DNA of 64,000 bases from Turritopsis dohrnii. Lineage: Eukaryota; Cnidaria; Hydrozoa; Anthoathecata; Oceaniidae. Below are positions 37,918 to 49,161 of the stretch, one piece after another (within the stretch, counting starts at the first letter, position 1; the number at the start of each line of letters is the position of its first letter). The stretch covers positions 36,592 through 100,591 of the forward strand of contig BQMF02000806.1 in NCBI GenBank assembly GCA_027922465.2, read 5' to 3'. The translations under genes and the position numbers were made by a program. The notes under the pieces were generated by a model. The model was not told the origin of the DNA. It saw nothing but the letters and a program-made list of their open reading frames with translations, and did not search any database.

Positions 37918-39154
37918 GGATTTCTGCGTAAGCAAGAAATACTTTACGATCGTCCGTGTTTTTCTGTTTTTTTTTTTCATCTTACTGTCCAAACCGGCGC
38001 ATATTTGTTTCTCGAATTTAATTGGTTCATAAAAAAGCCGTCTCAATCGTGATTGGTGCATAATGCCCGATTTCTACGAAAGGGTGCTAATTTAGCCACC
38101 TCCACTTAAATAGCGACAGTTTATTGGCTGATTTTCGCCATGCCATGTGATCGTCCACAAAACGTTTTTAAAATGGCAGCGAAAGAACGTGTGTAGTTTG
38201 CTAAAAGTTTCTTTGATGGAAATATGGCTTTAAAAGAAGTTAATACAGCTTATAATTTTATGTAAAGAATTGCATTACTGTTGGGAACTTATCATGTTCA
38301 CAAAATTAAATTACAGTGTGGTTATTCTGTTTTTTGAAAGAAGTTTTCTTGAAGTTTAAAATATGAAAACAGTGCCATGGTGTGTGGAAGAAAAGGTATT
38401 TCTTGTTTTATTTTTGCTCCAAGCCTTTTTAAATATGAAAGACCTTCGTGTATTTTGTATGTGTATGCATGGTTGAAGTCAATTTTTAGAAGCTTTTGGA
38501 TTTTTAAAGCTCAGCTTAGCTTCCTTTCAGCTCCTCCCCAACATCACCAACATATGCACTTTATACAGCTATTTATACTATATTTAGTAGCAATTTTTGG
38601 ATGTATTCTGGCTATATCAGCTTATCTCTTTTCTCCCTACGTATGTTGTATCCTTTTTAACTTTTAGATTAGATATGAGCTTTAATTTCTAAGTAATTAT
38701 TTTTGTGATATTTATATTTTTCATTCTGAGGAGATCAATATAGAAACTTTATATATTAGTTTGTGCTGCCCAAAGGATATGTTGGCTACCGCCAGTATAC
38801 ACAATCTTTTTATAGGATTCGTTATATTTAATGTGGTTAAATTAAAGTTTCGTATTGTGTTGATGCACTTTTTTGGAGTACGTGGGTGGCAAATATCCAG
38901 TAACAATCATTCAGCTTATTCGTACAAAAAACAGATCTTCATAAATGATCTCCGCGATAGCATAAAGAAAAGCCCCTTTTTTATGTTATGGTAGGCTGAC
39001 TTTCTTGACGAACATTGTCAGTCGTATCAATATTTTTGTTTATTTAATGCTGATGCCTCTTGAGCTGAATGATGTGACTGTCTTAGTTTTGCAGGACTAG
39101 TGTGCTAGTGTTGCATTTTTGTGGCATTTTCAGCAGCAAAGCTTGCAGAAATCC
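37918..39154 (-). mobile_element. Dispersed element, copy 3 of 3 (inverted)
   Basis: Read on the minus strand, the element begins with AACAAGATGCCCTACCGGGCAG and GGATTTCTGC (39154-39145). It ends with GGACAGTAAGATG, an A-run, ACGATCGTAAAG and GCAGAAATCC (37918). It shares internal sequence with copy 1 (for example the GCACCCTTTCGTA-type segment near 38078-38092). It sits about 200 bp downstream of the truncated LINE. No coding capacity is recognised. Confidence 0.6.
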
Positions 39155-39619
39155 TTCTGCCCGGTAGGGCATCTTGTTTGATTTTTAAACAGGACGAACG
39201 TTAATAGCAGTTTTATGGTACATAATTTTTGTATATACAAACTGAAGTTCTCATCCTGTATAAATATTCATGAATAATAATAATAATAATATGTTTCATG
39301 TGTCCTCTTTGATTCAGATTCAGATTTTTAGAACTTATTGATGCAGATAATTTCAAGTATTCTTTGTTTGTTGTGATAATCTTGTTTAGTTATTTGCAAA
39401 AGTTAAAAGCAAGCTAAAATTTTATATTAGTTTTCTTTACTCTCAAGCTAAGCATTCCTTGAGGTACATGGTTCATGTGTTCAGAATTTTTTTACTTGAT
39501 CCCTCTTGTAGTTTTTTTGTAAATTATATTGGTTGTGTAAGAGTTTTAAGAGGTTGTCATTAAATATTTTAGTTATCCTTTTCAGTCTTAAAAATTAAAA
39601 TATCAGAAAAGCAAATAAA
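39155..39619. other. Intergenic DNA, no gene recognised
   Basis: AT-rich, with a short (AAT)n run near 39275-39291. Nothing else is supported. Confidence 0.5.
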
Positions 39620-40844
39620 GTGGATCAAACTAATTTCACTGAGAAACTGAAGAATATCAACCCAAGGTCGTATTGGAAGAAGATACGGTTAGCCAAGTCA
39701 AATGCTCAAAAACTATACACTATCAACAACAAATCAGATGTCCAGAGTATTACATATGATTTCAACACTCACTTTGACAAACTGCTCAACACGCCACGGA
39801 CTGAAGGAATCGACAACAATGAGACAAACCAACGTCTAATGGACCTACTTAACGACCTTGAACAGCATCAGGTCGACTTCCATGTCACGCAACACGACGT
39901 CAAGACAGCTGTTGCAGGACTTCACAAAAACAAAGCTAAAGATCCCTTCGAAATGAAAACCGAACACTTCATTTATGCCATGAATGATAACGTTACAGAA
40001 TACCTAGCCCAACTAAATCGTCAAGCCTACCTACATCCATTATCATTCCGATAGTGAAGTCGTATCACAAACCACTACATGACCCCAACAACTATAGAGT
40101 CAGCCTCATCCCGATCCTAACGAAACTTATTGAGAAGATCATCGCTCACAAGAGCACACAATTTGGGTTCACATCAGATGCTTCACCGATACACGCTGAA
40201 TTTCTCTTTCAAGATACGGTCCGGAAGTACAACACAGAAAACACACCTGTCTACATCTGCAGTCTAGAATTTCGGAACTGTGGGCAACAACATTGTCCCT
40301 TATCTAATTTGGTATTCGGAAAATGCACCCTGACACTGTAGCTACAATTTTCAAAGCCACACTCCTACCCAAAACCCTCCACGGTATGGAAATTACCCAA
40401 CTCTCCAAGACCTTCTCAGACTATCTCAATAGACAATGCCGCTGCTCACTGAAACTACTTCTTGGCCTCTCCAAACACGCCAAAACTGATCTCAACCAGT
40501 ATTACTATCTGGATACCATCACCTCATACCTCAATGACCGAAAAATCAACCTTCTTCATCTGCTAATGAGAAATGAAAGCACCTCCAAATGTCTACTCAC
40601 AATCCTCAACACCCCCCAACCGACTCGCTCATACTCAATCATCCAAGATCTCCCCAACACTTGCAAAAAATCCAACGTCAATGTAATAGCTGTCCTTCTG
40701 ACGAAACAAAGACCCAGCCTAAAAACTAGTGAACTCGACCCTGAAAGGAACTCTGAACTTGAAGAACTATTAGCAGACTGGCACCTCTACGATAAACGAA
40801 AAACACTAAAGGACATTCTGGAAACGAACATCCCAAAGAGTTAA
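39620..40844 (+). pseudogene. Broken non-LTR retrotransposon with reverse transcriptase core deleted
   Basis: Three consecutive frames read as one LINE polyprotein. The first (39620-40054) is the region before the RT domain, ending in AVAGLHKNKAKDPFEMKTEH. After a frame change near 40035 the second carries KPLHDPNNYRVSLIPILTKL, the start of RT. It runs only to SLEFRNC before the sequence jumps to the C-terminal region (40323-40844, beginning HPDTVATIFKATLLPK). The whole catalytic centre with its Asp-Asp motif is therefore deleted, near 40275-40320. The coding style is clearly less AT-rich than its surroundings. Confidence 0.75.
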
Positions 40845-42018
40845 ATGTCTCTTTTTTAACTTTGTATATAACTTGTATATATTTTTTTTAAAAACCGAAA
40901 GTTTTCCTAGGTTTCTTCTTGTATATACCCTCTTATTGGGTGATGAAAGAGAGTTTTACTTACTTAATAGCTTAAAAATGACTGAAACCAGTCATTGGGT
41001 GTCTTTCACTTAAAAGTTGACGAAGGATAATGATGGATGAAAGTTAAGCACGAGAAACAGAAAGAACGTTTCTTATACAATCATCCAGGCAATGCCATTG
41101 AGAGATATAGTTCGAAAAAAAGGAACTTAAATAACGGTCATTGTGAGTAAATAACAGATAAATAGCTGGTTGCAATCTACGATTTGCAAATAAATTTTTC
41201 TGAGTTGGCATATAATATCCAAAAAATGTTCAGGTTAGCATTAATAATTTTATTTCATGAAATCTACCTACGGATATAAGGAATATTAACGTAGTTAGCT
41301 TTAAAATCAAGTTTAACAGGTCATTATTACTTGGCCTTGTCGAAACTCCCTCAAAATAGCCAATCCTTTTCTCAGACTTTCCAAGCCATCTTAGAGTTTG
41401 ATACATGCGTGTGTGTGGCCACATCACACGCCTCTCATGACAATGGTATCATACCGGGTCATGACTAAATTAGACTAAATTGTCTATTAGCTAATTTAAA
41501 TTTCGTATTCTGTTATTTATTTAATTTTATTGTGAACCTATTTTGTCTTATAAGGAATGCAACCCCATATTATCATTTAAGAAATCACAATTTAGCTACA
41601 GTGGAAATGCCATCAATTCAGTTCAGGGTCAGTATCAAAGGATTTGATTCCGTAGGCCCAGTAAGAGAATGTTTGACCACTGTTGGCGTTTGAGTTTTCG
41701 AATAGTCAATATTTGTAGAGAGAGTGCGGGTGTGTTCACCCGTTTGTCAGCGAATATAAGGAATTCGTGAACCCAAACAGTATTTCCCAATCCTTGATCC
41801 CCTTTAGACCTCCTAAATCTAAGTCAAATGGTCAGATTTATAGTACCCTTATAACAATTGTTCCTGATCTCCTCGGGCGGTTTTTATGTCACAATATCAA
41901 TTTCACTATCATCATTTCACTTGTACACCTTTCGAAATATGGTTTCTATATTGGCACGTCATTTGATAATAACAAAAACAGAATGAAATGAAGATCTTGT
42001 TTAATCTAAACGTATGTG
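40845..42018. other. Intergenic DNA, no gene recognised
   Basis: No coding feature. A segment near 41725-41775 (CACCCGTTTGTCAGCGAA) resembles one near 45175-45190 (CACCCGTTCGCCAGCGAA), suggesting a dispersed repeat of unknown type. Confidence 0.45.
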
Positions 42019-43348
42019 ATGTCTGAGATCACAGGAGGTGAATGTCTTCAATTTGCGGATGACATCATTTGTAGCTGTAAAGTTAAAAACATTGCACAAC
42101 CAGTGGCACAATTATCAAACGATTAAAAATCGTTAAAGAAATGGTCCAATGACACCAATTTAGTTTTCAATAGACAAAACCAAATCTATGTTGTTTTCAT
42201 TAGCTCTATTTATACTGAGACGAGTAACGACGGATAGAATAATTGTAAATTTTATTTTCCTATCAGTATAAATAACAAGACAGTATAATCAGATGATGGA
42301 ATGGGCAAAACTTCTTTCTATCAGTATAAATACATGATAGACAGAGTAATTAAGACATCATTATAGATAAGTCATTAATTTTGCACTACGAATCTAACGT
42401 TTTTTCTATCTAAAAACATCATCTCTTCTTGTTTATACTGATGACACTTTAATTCGATCGTTGAATTTGATCATATTTGTGCATCGTTTCGATGGTCGAA
42501 TTGAGATGGAAAAATAAAGAGAAAACTCTATCCGTCTAACTGTTTTTTTTCTGATTTATACTGTCAGACAGAAAAATGTTTTTTGCAATTATTCTATCCG
42601 TCTCAATTTCTCCGTCTCAGTATAAATACGGCTATTGAGACAAATGTTTAATGTTTTCTTCAAAATTAGATAAATTAGATTAGATACAGCCCAGGCGGCG
42701 CCTCTGTATACAAAATTCAACCTGGTGAAACAATCATAGAAAAAGTGGATAAGTGGAAAGTACTTGGTATGTCTTTGCAACAAAATCTTAATTGGACTGA
42801 GCACATTACTTGGACCATTTGTGATGGGTGTAGTGCACTTCGAACACTGAGAAAGATAACACGATTGACACCATTCCATGTACGTAAATTACTAACACTT
42901 TAATACTATCAAAAATCGATCATGGAAACGTTTTGTTAAAAATGTAACAAATTATCTCCTGAAACATCTACAGAAACTTCAAAATTCTACTGCTGGATAC
43001 GTTCTTGGACGATACGCAAAAGAAAAAAACGTCATAATGTTAAGCTGGTTACCAATCCAGGATGGAATTGATAACAGCCTATCTAAGATGGCATTCAATG
43101 CAGTACATAGTAAATCATTGCCAGAATACCTTCGCTTACGAATGAATGATGAAACCAAAATGTTAAAAAAACGAGAAAAATGTAAAATGAAAGAAGCATC
43201 AGAACGAAAAACTTTTTCAGATATTGCTGCCAATGTTTTTAATGATCTTCCAACAAATATTAGGCAAGAACAATTATTTGGTAGATTAAAGCTTTTGGCA
43301 AAAAATTATTTTAAGGATAAAAGCCTTGCAAGAATTTATATATTTTGA
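42019..43348 (+). pseudogene. Non-LTR reverse transcriptase remnant interrupted by a MITE
   Basis: The left part has the catalytic-type motif LQFADDIICSC near 42050-42082, followed by a stop. It is then cut by the MITE at 42203-42632. The frame resumes near 42705 with VDKWKVLGMSLQQNLNWTEH, a typical post-catalytic RT segment. It stops near 42903, then resumes at about 42937 (LLKHLQKLQNSTAGYVLGRY) and reads through 43037-43348 to the usual C-terminal end. There are several stops and no intact protein. Confidence 0.7.
42203..42632. mobile_element. MITE inserted in a LINE remnant
   Basis: Inverted ends of about 44 bp (left 42203-42245, right 42588-42632) share ATTTATACTGAGACG and GACGGATAGAATAATTG. 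TA flanks both sides. Additional CAGTATAAAT motifs occur inside. It splits the reverse transcriptase remnant, so it inserted later than that LINE. Confidence 0.75.
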
Positions 43349-43459
43349 TAATTTTTCCATTATTCTGACCTAGTATCAATCCCAATTCCATGTTACGTGG
43401 TGGTTTCATGATTTTCTGCCTTACTCAATTAATTACTGTAATTTCTACTTAGGGGGTGT

Positions 43460-43640
43460 TTATATGAGAAAAATCAGCCCGGTTTCAGCCCGCTTAACCG
43501 AGGGTCTCGGTTTACTGAGATCTCGGCTGACTCGTGACTTTCACTTCGACATAAAAGTGCGTTTATATGAGAAAAAATCAGCCGGCAAACCGAGATCTCG
43601 GCTGTGATGAGCCGAGATCTCGGTTTGCCGGGCTGAGATT
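43460..43640. repeat. GC-rich foldback repeat
   Basis: TATGAGAAAAA(A)TCAGCC occurs twice (about 43464 and 43566). The second is followed by a strong hairpin: arm 43579-43603 (contains AAACCGAGATCTCGGCT) pairs with 43610-43635 across a 6-base loop. Further GAGATCTCGG-type motifs precede it. It stands out by GC content and looks like a foldback MITE. Confidence 0.65.
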
Positions 43641-45308
43641 TCCCAGTTTTGAGTTTTGAAATACTGCCACCGCTACACTATGCCAGATGGTTACACTACT
43701 CATTAAACTATTTGTTGTATTGTAAAACTTTTTAACCATTGTTTCATATGAACAATTAATTGTTCTTGTAATGGGAAAAGTTATCCTAAAGAAAGTTTAA
43801 CTCAATTTTAATGTAAGTGTAATACTACTCGTATTACATAGATGAGTTTCTGATGTTAATTACCAGTTAAAGATCCGTTTAAACTAAAAATTTAATAAAC
43901 TTCACAAAAATAGATCTCGAGTGCTAATGAGTATTATTTTTAATAATTTCTTTTGTCTTAAAAACGCCTCCTGAGAACCGGTTTAACCGACAGTGTGCAG
44001 AGAGCATCTAATTGCCAACCAAGATGCGTGCGCATATTGGTAGAAAATTGACTTGATCTATTAAGCATTTATGTTGAAACTCACAGCAATTATCGAGCAA
44101 AAAACACTAATGTTTATAAACATCACGTCACTTAGAAACTCATCTATAATGCGAGACAGTTATAAAACGATTTTGAGTGAGTGATGAGCAGCTTTGAGGC
44201 TTCCTAAAAAACTGGCTTTGTCGACATAATTAAGCATATAAGTATGCCACTTACCAGGCCCACAATAAACCAAAACATTTGTTTCCGGACAAAAATTTGT
44301 TTTTGTTTCCGTTGTATAGCTTGCAATGTATAGGTTGCTGTGTGTACATATTGGAAAGCTTGAGCGCGGGGGCATTTTTAGCTAAAGCTACATGCTAGTT
44401 TATGAATACTAAAACATCGTGCGTATAAGTTGTTTTGATGAAATTATAAGAACAATAGGTTTTCGTTGAAATGTGAGTAATACATTCAATGTAACACTTA
44501 TTTCAAAAGAACAAGGTTTTTTAAAGGACACAATGTAGCAATTATGGAAAAAAGAATCTTTGTTCAACTTTTCTATAGAATCATATTAGTCAGGGAGCTG
44601 TGAGCCACAAAAAATGCGAAAAGTTGGTTTCCCAGGGGACAATCTAATTTCTACATAAAACTATTCTACTATCTATAAGGAACTCAAATTTCTTTACTGG
44701 CCATTCTAATTTTACTTGTGGGCTTCAATATTTACGATTTCCTCCACCAGAAAAACAAACACATCCGCGCGCTCTATCGTCGCCATGTTTTTTTCGAAGA
44801 GGAATTTTTCCGTTAGTGATACTTTTCTTAATTGGGGGGTTAGTGGTAATAATAAAAATTGCATGATAACATTTATGATGAAAAAAAATAAAATTAATGG
44901 TATCAAAGAAAATTTTTATTCAGTTGTTTTTTTTAAAAAAAAGAACTTGTGTTGTAAACTTGTAAACTAATGTTTTTTATGTTTTTAAAATAATCTTGTT
45001 GAAATTAATTGAACCCCCTGTCTGCGCTTTTTCATGAAATATACAACGTTCTATTTTCGTGATAGAATGTAGAAGGTAAATATTCGAAGATTTTAATGGA
45101 CATTGCTATTGACAGATAAAAAAATGTCAAATGAAATCAATATATAAGGTTTGCGGAGTGGGCGCGTGGAATCACCCGTTCGCCAGCGAAAACATGGAAT
45201 GTGTGAAAGCCGGATGTTCATTCAACAAATTCCGACGAGAGAGTTGAATGCATGAATACGCATCCATAACTGAAAGGGCGCTATTTCCTTTTCGCACCCC
45301 CCTTAATC
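43641..45308. other. Intergenic DNA, no gene recognised
   Basis: Only short AT-rich frames without motifs. Confidence 0.5.
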
Positions 45309-45310
45309 TA

Positions 45311-45534
45311 CCTAAGGCCGACTTTTTTTGCGTCAGTAAAATTTTGCGAAAATGGATGAACACGGATTTAACGCAACCTAATTTTAGCGAATTACCCCTT
45401 AACTACAGAGAATTTCCAGAAGGTAAAATAAAAGTTTTGCTAAAGTTAAATTTTCCGCAACTTTAATTTAGCGAAAATATGCTCATTCGCTAAAATCGCT
45501 AAAATAAGGCGACGCAAAAAAAGTCGGCCTAAGG
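45311..45534. mobile_element. Short MITE with CCTAAGGCCGAC termini
   Basis: 24-bp inverted ends at 45311-45334 and 45511-45534, with one mismatch, contain GGCCGACTTTTTTTGCGTC. TA flanks at 45309-45310 and 45535-45536. The interior has several TTAGCGAA-type motifs. At 224 bp it is a classical non-autonomous element. Confidence 0.85.
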
Positions 45535-45939
45535 TATCTGCCATTATAGAATTCCCTCCTGAACGATGAACAGTTATCGCCGAGATAATTCAGACCTACT
45601 TACGCTCTCCCTTTATTTCGCTCTCCTTTTTTTTTTTTTTTTGAGAAGTTTCTTTCCCTCTGGGATTAGTTGTTCCCTTTATTTCTAGTTGCATTTGTAT
45701 ACCTAAGTAATTATATGGTAATTATTTGTAGTTTTGAATTTTGTAGCAATATTTAAAGGCGTTTTTCTCTCACTTGTAAGTAGCATGAGTGAGAGAGCGC
45801 TCACAGTTTTGTGATGATAAAGACAACGATACGATTATTACAAACGTGAATTTTCTCTTCTCTCACTGAACCTAACATAAGATCACAAAACTATGCAAGA
45901 AGATTCATTCACTGAACAACGATGAGCAACAACTGCTTT

Positions 45940-47165
45940 GTTTGATTTGGTCAACCTTTGTTGCTGATTAGAGCTGTGGACCTGTTCGTTACAGTTAAGG
46001 CTCTGTATACATCGCGCATCTTTCCTGACAACACCAACGTTTGCTGTCAACACTGACGTTTGCTGTTTTACTGATTGTAAGAACTTTTACCTTGGTTGCT
46101 GATTAGAGCTGTGGACCTGTTCGTTACAGTTAAGGCTCTATATACATCTCGCATCTTTCTTGACAACACTGACGTTGTTTGCTGTCAACACTGACGTTTT
46201 CTGTTTTACTGATTGTAAGAACTTTTACGTTGATTTTGGTCAACCTTCGTTGCTGATTAGAGCTGTGGACCTGTTCGTTACAGTTAAGGCTCTAGACACA
46301 TCTCACATCTTTCCTGACAACACTGACGTTTGCTGTCAACACTGACGTTTGCTGTTTTACTGATTGAAAGAACTTTTACGTTGATCTTGGTCAACCTTTG
46401 TTGCTGATTAGAGCTGTGGACCTGTTCGTTACAGTTAAGGCTCTGTATACATCTCGCATCTTTCCTGACAACACTGACGTTTGCTGTCAACACTGACGTT
46501 TGCTGTTTTACTGATTGAAAGAACTTTTACGTTGATCTTGGTCAACCTTTGTTGCTGATTAGAGCTGTGGACCTGTTCGTTACAGTTAAGGCTCTGTATA
46601 CATCTCGCATCTTTCCTGACAACACCAACGTTTGCTGTCAACACTGACGTTTGCTGTTATACTGATTGAAAGAACTTTTACGTTGATCTTGGTCAATACT
46701 GACGTTTGCTGTTTTATTGATTGTAAGAACTTTTACGTTGATCTTGGTCAACCTTGGTTGCTGATTAGAGCTGTGGACCTGTTCGTTACAGTTAAGGCTC
46801 TAGACACATCTCACATCTTTCCTGACAACACCAACGTTCGCAGTCAACACTGACGTTCGCAGTCAACACTGACGTTCGCAGTCAACACTGACGTTTGCAG
46901 TCAACACTGACGTTTCCTGTCAACACTGACGTTTCCTGTCAACACTGACGTTTGCAGTTAACACTGACGTTTGCTGTCAACACTGACGTTTCAAGACTCA
47001 CGTCTGCTGTCACCACTGACGTTTGCTGTCAACACTGACGTTTCAAGACTCACGTCTGCCGTCACCACTGACGTTTGCTGTCAACACTGCCGTTTGTTGT
47101 CAACTCTGACGTTTCAAGACTGACGTTTGCTGTCAACTCTGACGTTTACACTCGATACTGACGGC
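45940..47165. repeat. Satellite block with about 151-bp units grading into a 20-odd-bp TGACGTTT array
   Basis: The left part repeats a unit of about 136-154 bp. GCTGATTAGAGCTGTGGACC recurs near 45964, 46099, 46254, 46406, 46557 and 46761. Each unit contains AACACTGACGTTTGCTGTC once or twice. From about 46830 the array collapses to this short motif alone, repeated many times with variants (TTCGCAGTC, TTTCCTGTC, TTTCAAGAC). More than twenty TGACGT cores are present. Reading frames in this block only echo the repeat. Confidence 0.9.
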
Positions 47166-47448
47166 TGCTGCCGCAACAGACGTTACCTTGTCCGCTGAAG
47201 TGTGGAAGGAAGTTTATCGTACACAAATTCCTCTCCTACGATGGAAAATCCAACATTCCAAGATCGCTCAGAACAGAGGCTAGAGATAGATAATTGCGGA
47301 TTGTAGGACAACGGTCAAAACTCTCATAGTCCCAGAAAAAAATCGGTAAAAATGACAAAGTGCCCACCCCTTCTGCGTATGCGTCGAAAAATGTTGACGT
47401 CAGCATTATCGTTGAAAAGTGTTGACGTCAGCACTATCATCGAAGTCA
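47166..47448. other. Spacer with two perfect CRE-like palindromes
   Basis: TGACGTCA occurs at 47395-47402 and 47423-47430, each within a GTTGACGTCAGCA context. No gene is seen. The left edge of the viral element may lie in or near this stretch, but I cannot place it. Confidence 0.5.
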
Positions 47449-47643
47449 TCAATTCGAGTGGGTCCAATTTTTAGGTATCATGTTGGTTTTCCATATCGTT
47501 TCGTATAAACTAATCATCTCTAGTTGGAATTCAGGACACTTCATGGCACTTTTTATGTATTCCATAGGGATGTCGTTGGCTGCTTTTCCATTTTTCATTT
47601 TTGCGACAGTGTTAACTAGTTCTTCTGCATCCGGTTGAATTCC
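47449..47643 (-). pseudogene. Fragment of a non-LTR reverse transcriptase
   Basis: The minus strand reads openly for about 64 codons to a stop at 47449. It contains KMKNGKAANDIPMEYIK followed by a W..NMIPKNW segment, the pattern expected just N-terminal of the RT catalytic core (K..KA...I..E..K, then IP..W). No start or catalytic motif is included. It lies just outside the first viral gene, so it is probably flanking host debris. Confidence 0.6.
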
Positions 47644-47666
47644 CCTCCTCGTAAAAATTCATCAAA

Positions 47667-47691
47667 TGAGTCAGGGAAATCCCCTGACTCA
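47667..47691. terminator. Hairpin TGAGTCAGGG-AAAT-C-CCCTGACTCA
   Basis: A 10-bp perfect stem (47667-47676 with 47682-47691) lies about 55 bp upstream of the ankyrin gene start. It could be a structured end of a transcript or a regulatory palindrome; its role is inferred from structure only. Confidence 0.4.
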
Positions 47692-47744
47692 GTTCTGTCC
47701 ACTCGTAAAAAATTTCCAAGTTGAAAAAGTCTATATAATAAAGG

Positions 47745-48540
47745 ATGTTGAGTTATTTCTATATCATTGTTACTTCTTTATATAATTGGTTAGGATATGG
47801 ACAGTCACATAATGTGAGTGATTTTAATAAGGCAATGCTAGCAGCAGCTCTCAATGGTGACATCGAGGAGGTCAAGCTGTTAAAGGAATATGGTGCAACC
47901 AATTTTGATGAGGTAATGAGAGAGGCAACTTACAAGGGTCACATCGAGATAGTTAAACTCTGTAAGGAGTGGGGTGCGACAGATTTTAATGAGGCAATGG
48001 GAGAGGCAGCTTTAAATGGTCACATCGAGATCGTTAAACTCTGTAAGGAGTGGGGTGCGATTGATTTTAATAAGGCAATGGAAAATGCAGCTTGCAAGGG
48101 TCACATCGAGATAGTTAATCTCTGCAAGGAGTGGGGTGCGACTGATTTTGACTGGGCAATGTGAAGAGCAGCTTCCAATGGTTACATCGAGATAGTTCAA
48201 CTGCTCAAGGAGTGGGCCGAGGATGATTTTGAAAGGACAATGCTAGCAGCAGCTTTGTTTGGTCACATTGAGATAGTTAAACTGCTAAAGGAGTGCGGTG
48301 GATTTTAACCAGGCGATATATTTAGCAGCTTTAAATGGTCACTTTATGATTGTTGCACTCTGTCGAAGTTGGTTAGGTTATGACGCTATTCATGAGAAGC
48401 TCTTTCGCTATCATCACAAGCGTCGATTCGGAAAAGATCTCTATTACGAGTTGGTGGAAGTTACCATGCATCCGGATAGGGTGTGGGATTGGTACTATGA
48501 TGAAGAGGAGAAGACATTTCTAGCCACATATTTTCAATAA
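47745..48540 (+). pseudogene. Ankyrin-repeat protein, broken
   Basis: From ATG 47745, preceded by TATATAATAAAGG, the frame has a short hydrophobic N-terminus. Repeats of about 33 residues follow, each with (A/C)xxGHIEIVKLxKEWGA and DFxxAM. Four or five repeats are read before an in-frame TGA at 48162-48164. The same frame then continues with two more repeats to about 48300, where a single-base shift leads into the last repeat and a charged C-terminal domain (HHKRRFGKDLYYELVEV, then Trp- and Glu-rich) ending at 48540. Ankyrin proteins in large DNA viruses usually contact host signalling or ubiquitin machinery; here that is only an inference. It converges with the ATPase gene, the two stops being 10 bp apart. 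Confidence 0.75.
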
Positions 48541-48558
48541 GTATACAAACTTATTGAA
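48533..48558. terminator. Hairpin spanning two convergent stop codons
   Basis: TTCAATAAGT (48533-48542) pairs perfectly with ACTTATTGAA (48549-48558) across a 6-base loop. It covers the stop codons of the ankyrin gene (48538-48540) and the ATPase gene (48551-48553), so it could end transcripts from both sides. The function is inferred from position. Confidence 0.55.
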
Positions 48559-49156
48559 GAACAACCTTGTAACTCCTTGGGAACCTACATCGTATGTAAA
48601 GATATGCGTGTTCTGAAGCATCCAATTCTTGCAAGATGTCACTCCAGTCGTTTTTGATGACATTGGTTTCATCATCGATAAGCTTAACATCACTCTTCTC
48701 TTTAGGATACCAAACAAATAGCATCTTTGCTTGCCGTCTGATAGTTTTTGGAAGAGCTGTGTAGACTTGGGTGAGAAGCCATAGACTATGTTTTTGATGA
48801 CGTCCTGTGGTACTTAGATTGAGAAGTGGAGTCCTCTTCTTATCGAGTTTCTCATCAGCTATGGAATCATCGATGATGAATAAGGTTTCCTGCCCTGCCA
48901 ATTGCTTGGTGAATATCTCAATCCAATATAGTAAGTCCTGTTGTGGTGTAGGTTCGATCAGAAAAACATCATCATCTTCCCAGAGAATCGTACAGTCTTT
49001 ATAGGTTGTATTCCATCGGAGGGAAGGACAGAGAATGACGATGTAGTCAAAGTGGTGCTTGAAGTGGTTCTGTAGTAAGCGTAGAGCCAGTTCCGTCTTG
49101 CCACAGCCTGTCGGTCCTGAAAAAATGGTGGTACAAGGATCTTTAATAAGGTTCAT
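48551..49156 (-). CDS. A32-like FtsK/HerA-family packaging ATPase
   Basis: This 201-residue protein is the predicted motor that pumps viral DNA into the capsid. The Walker A motif GPTGCGKT is at residues 14-21 and the Walker B LFIIDD at 92-97. A polar residue following strand LLTQ (about 127-130) matches the sensor position of this family. Its length and the lack of extra domains match Polinton ATPases. It lies 5 bp downstream of the capsid gene on the same strand, the usual neighbour. Its start is set in CTAAAATAAATG, one of the TAAATG contexts shared by many genes here. The frame is intact. Assignment to the A32-like clade is from motif order and context. Confidence 0.88.
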   Translation of the reverse strand: MNLIKDPCTTIFSGPTGCGKTELALRLLQNHFKHHFDYIVILCPSLRWNTTYKDCTILWEDDDVFLIEPTPQQDLLYWIEIFTKQLAGQETLFIIDDSIADEKLDKKRTPLLNLSTTGRHQKHSLWLLTQVYTALPKTIRRQAKMLFVWYPKEKSDVKLIDDETNVIKNDWSDILQELDASEHAYLYIRCRFPRSYKVVLQ

Positions 49157-49161
49157 TTATT

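Noticed and set aside
46284..46644. Two similar 69-residue frames on the minus strand
   Set aside because: They mirror the 151-bp satellite unit and have no independent support.
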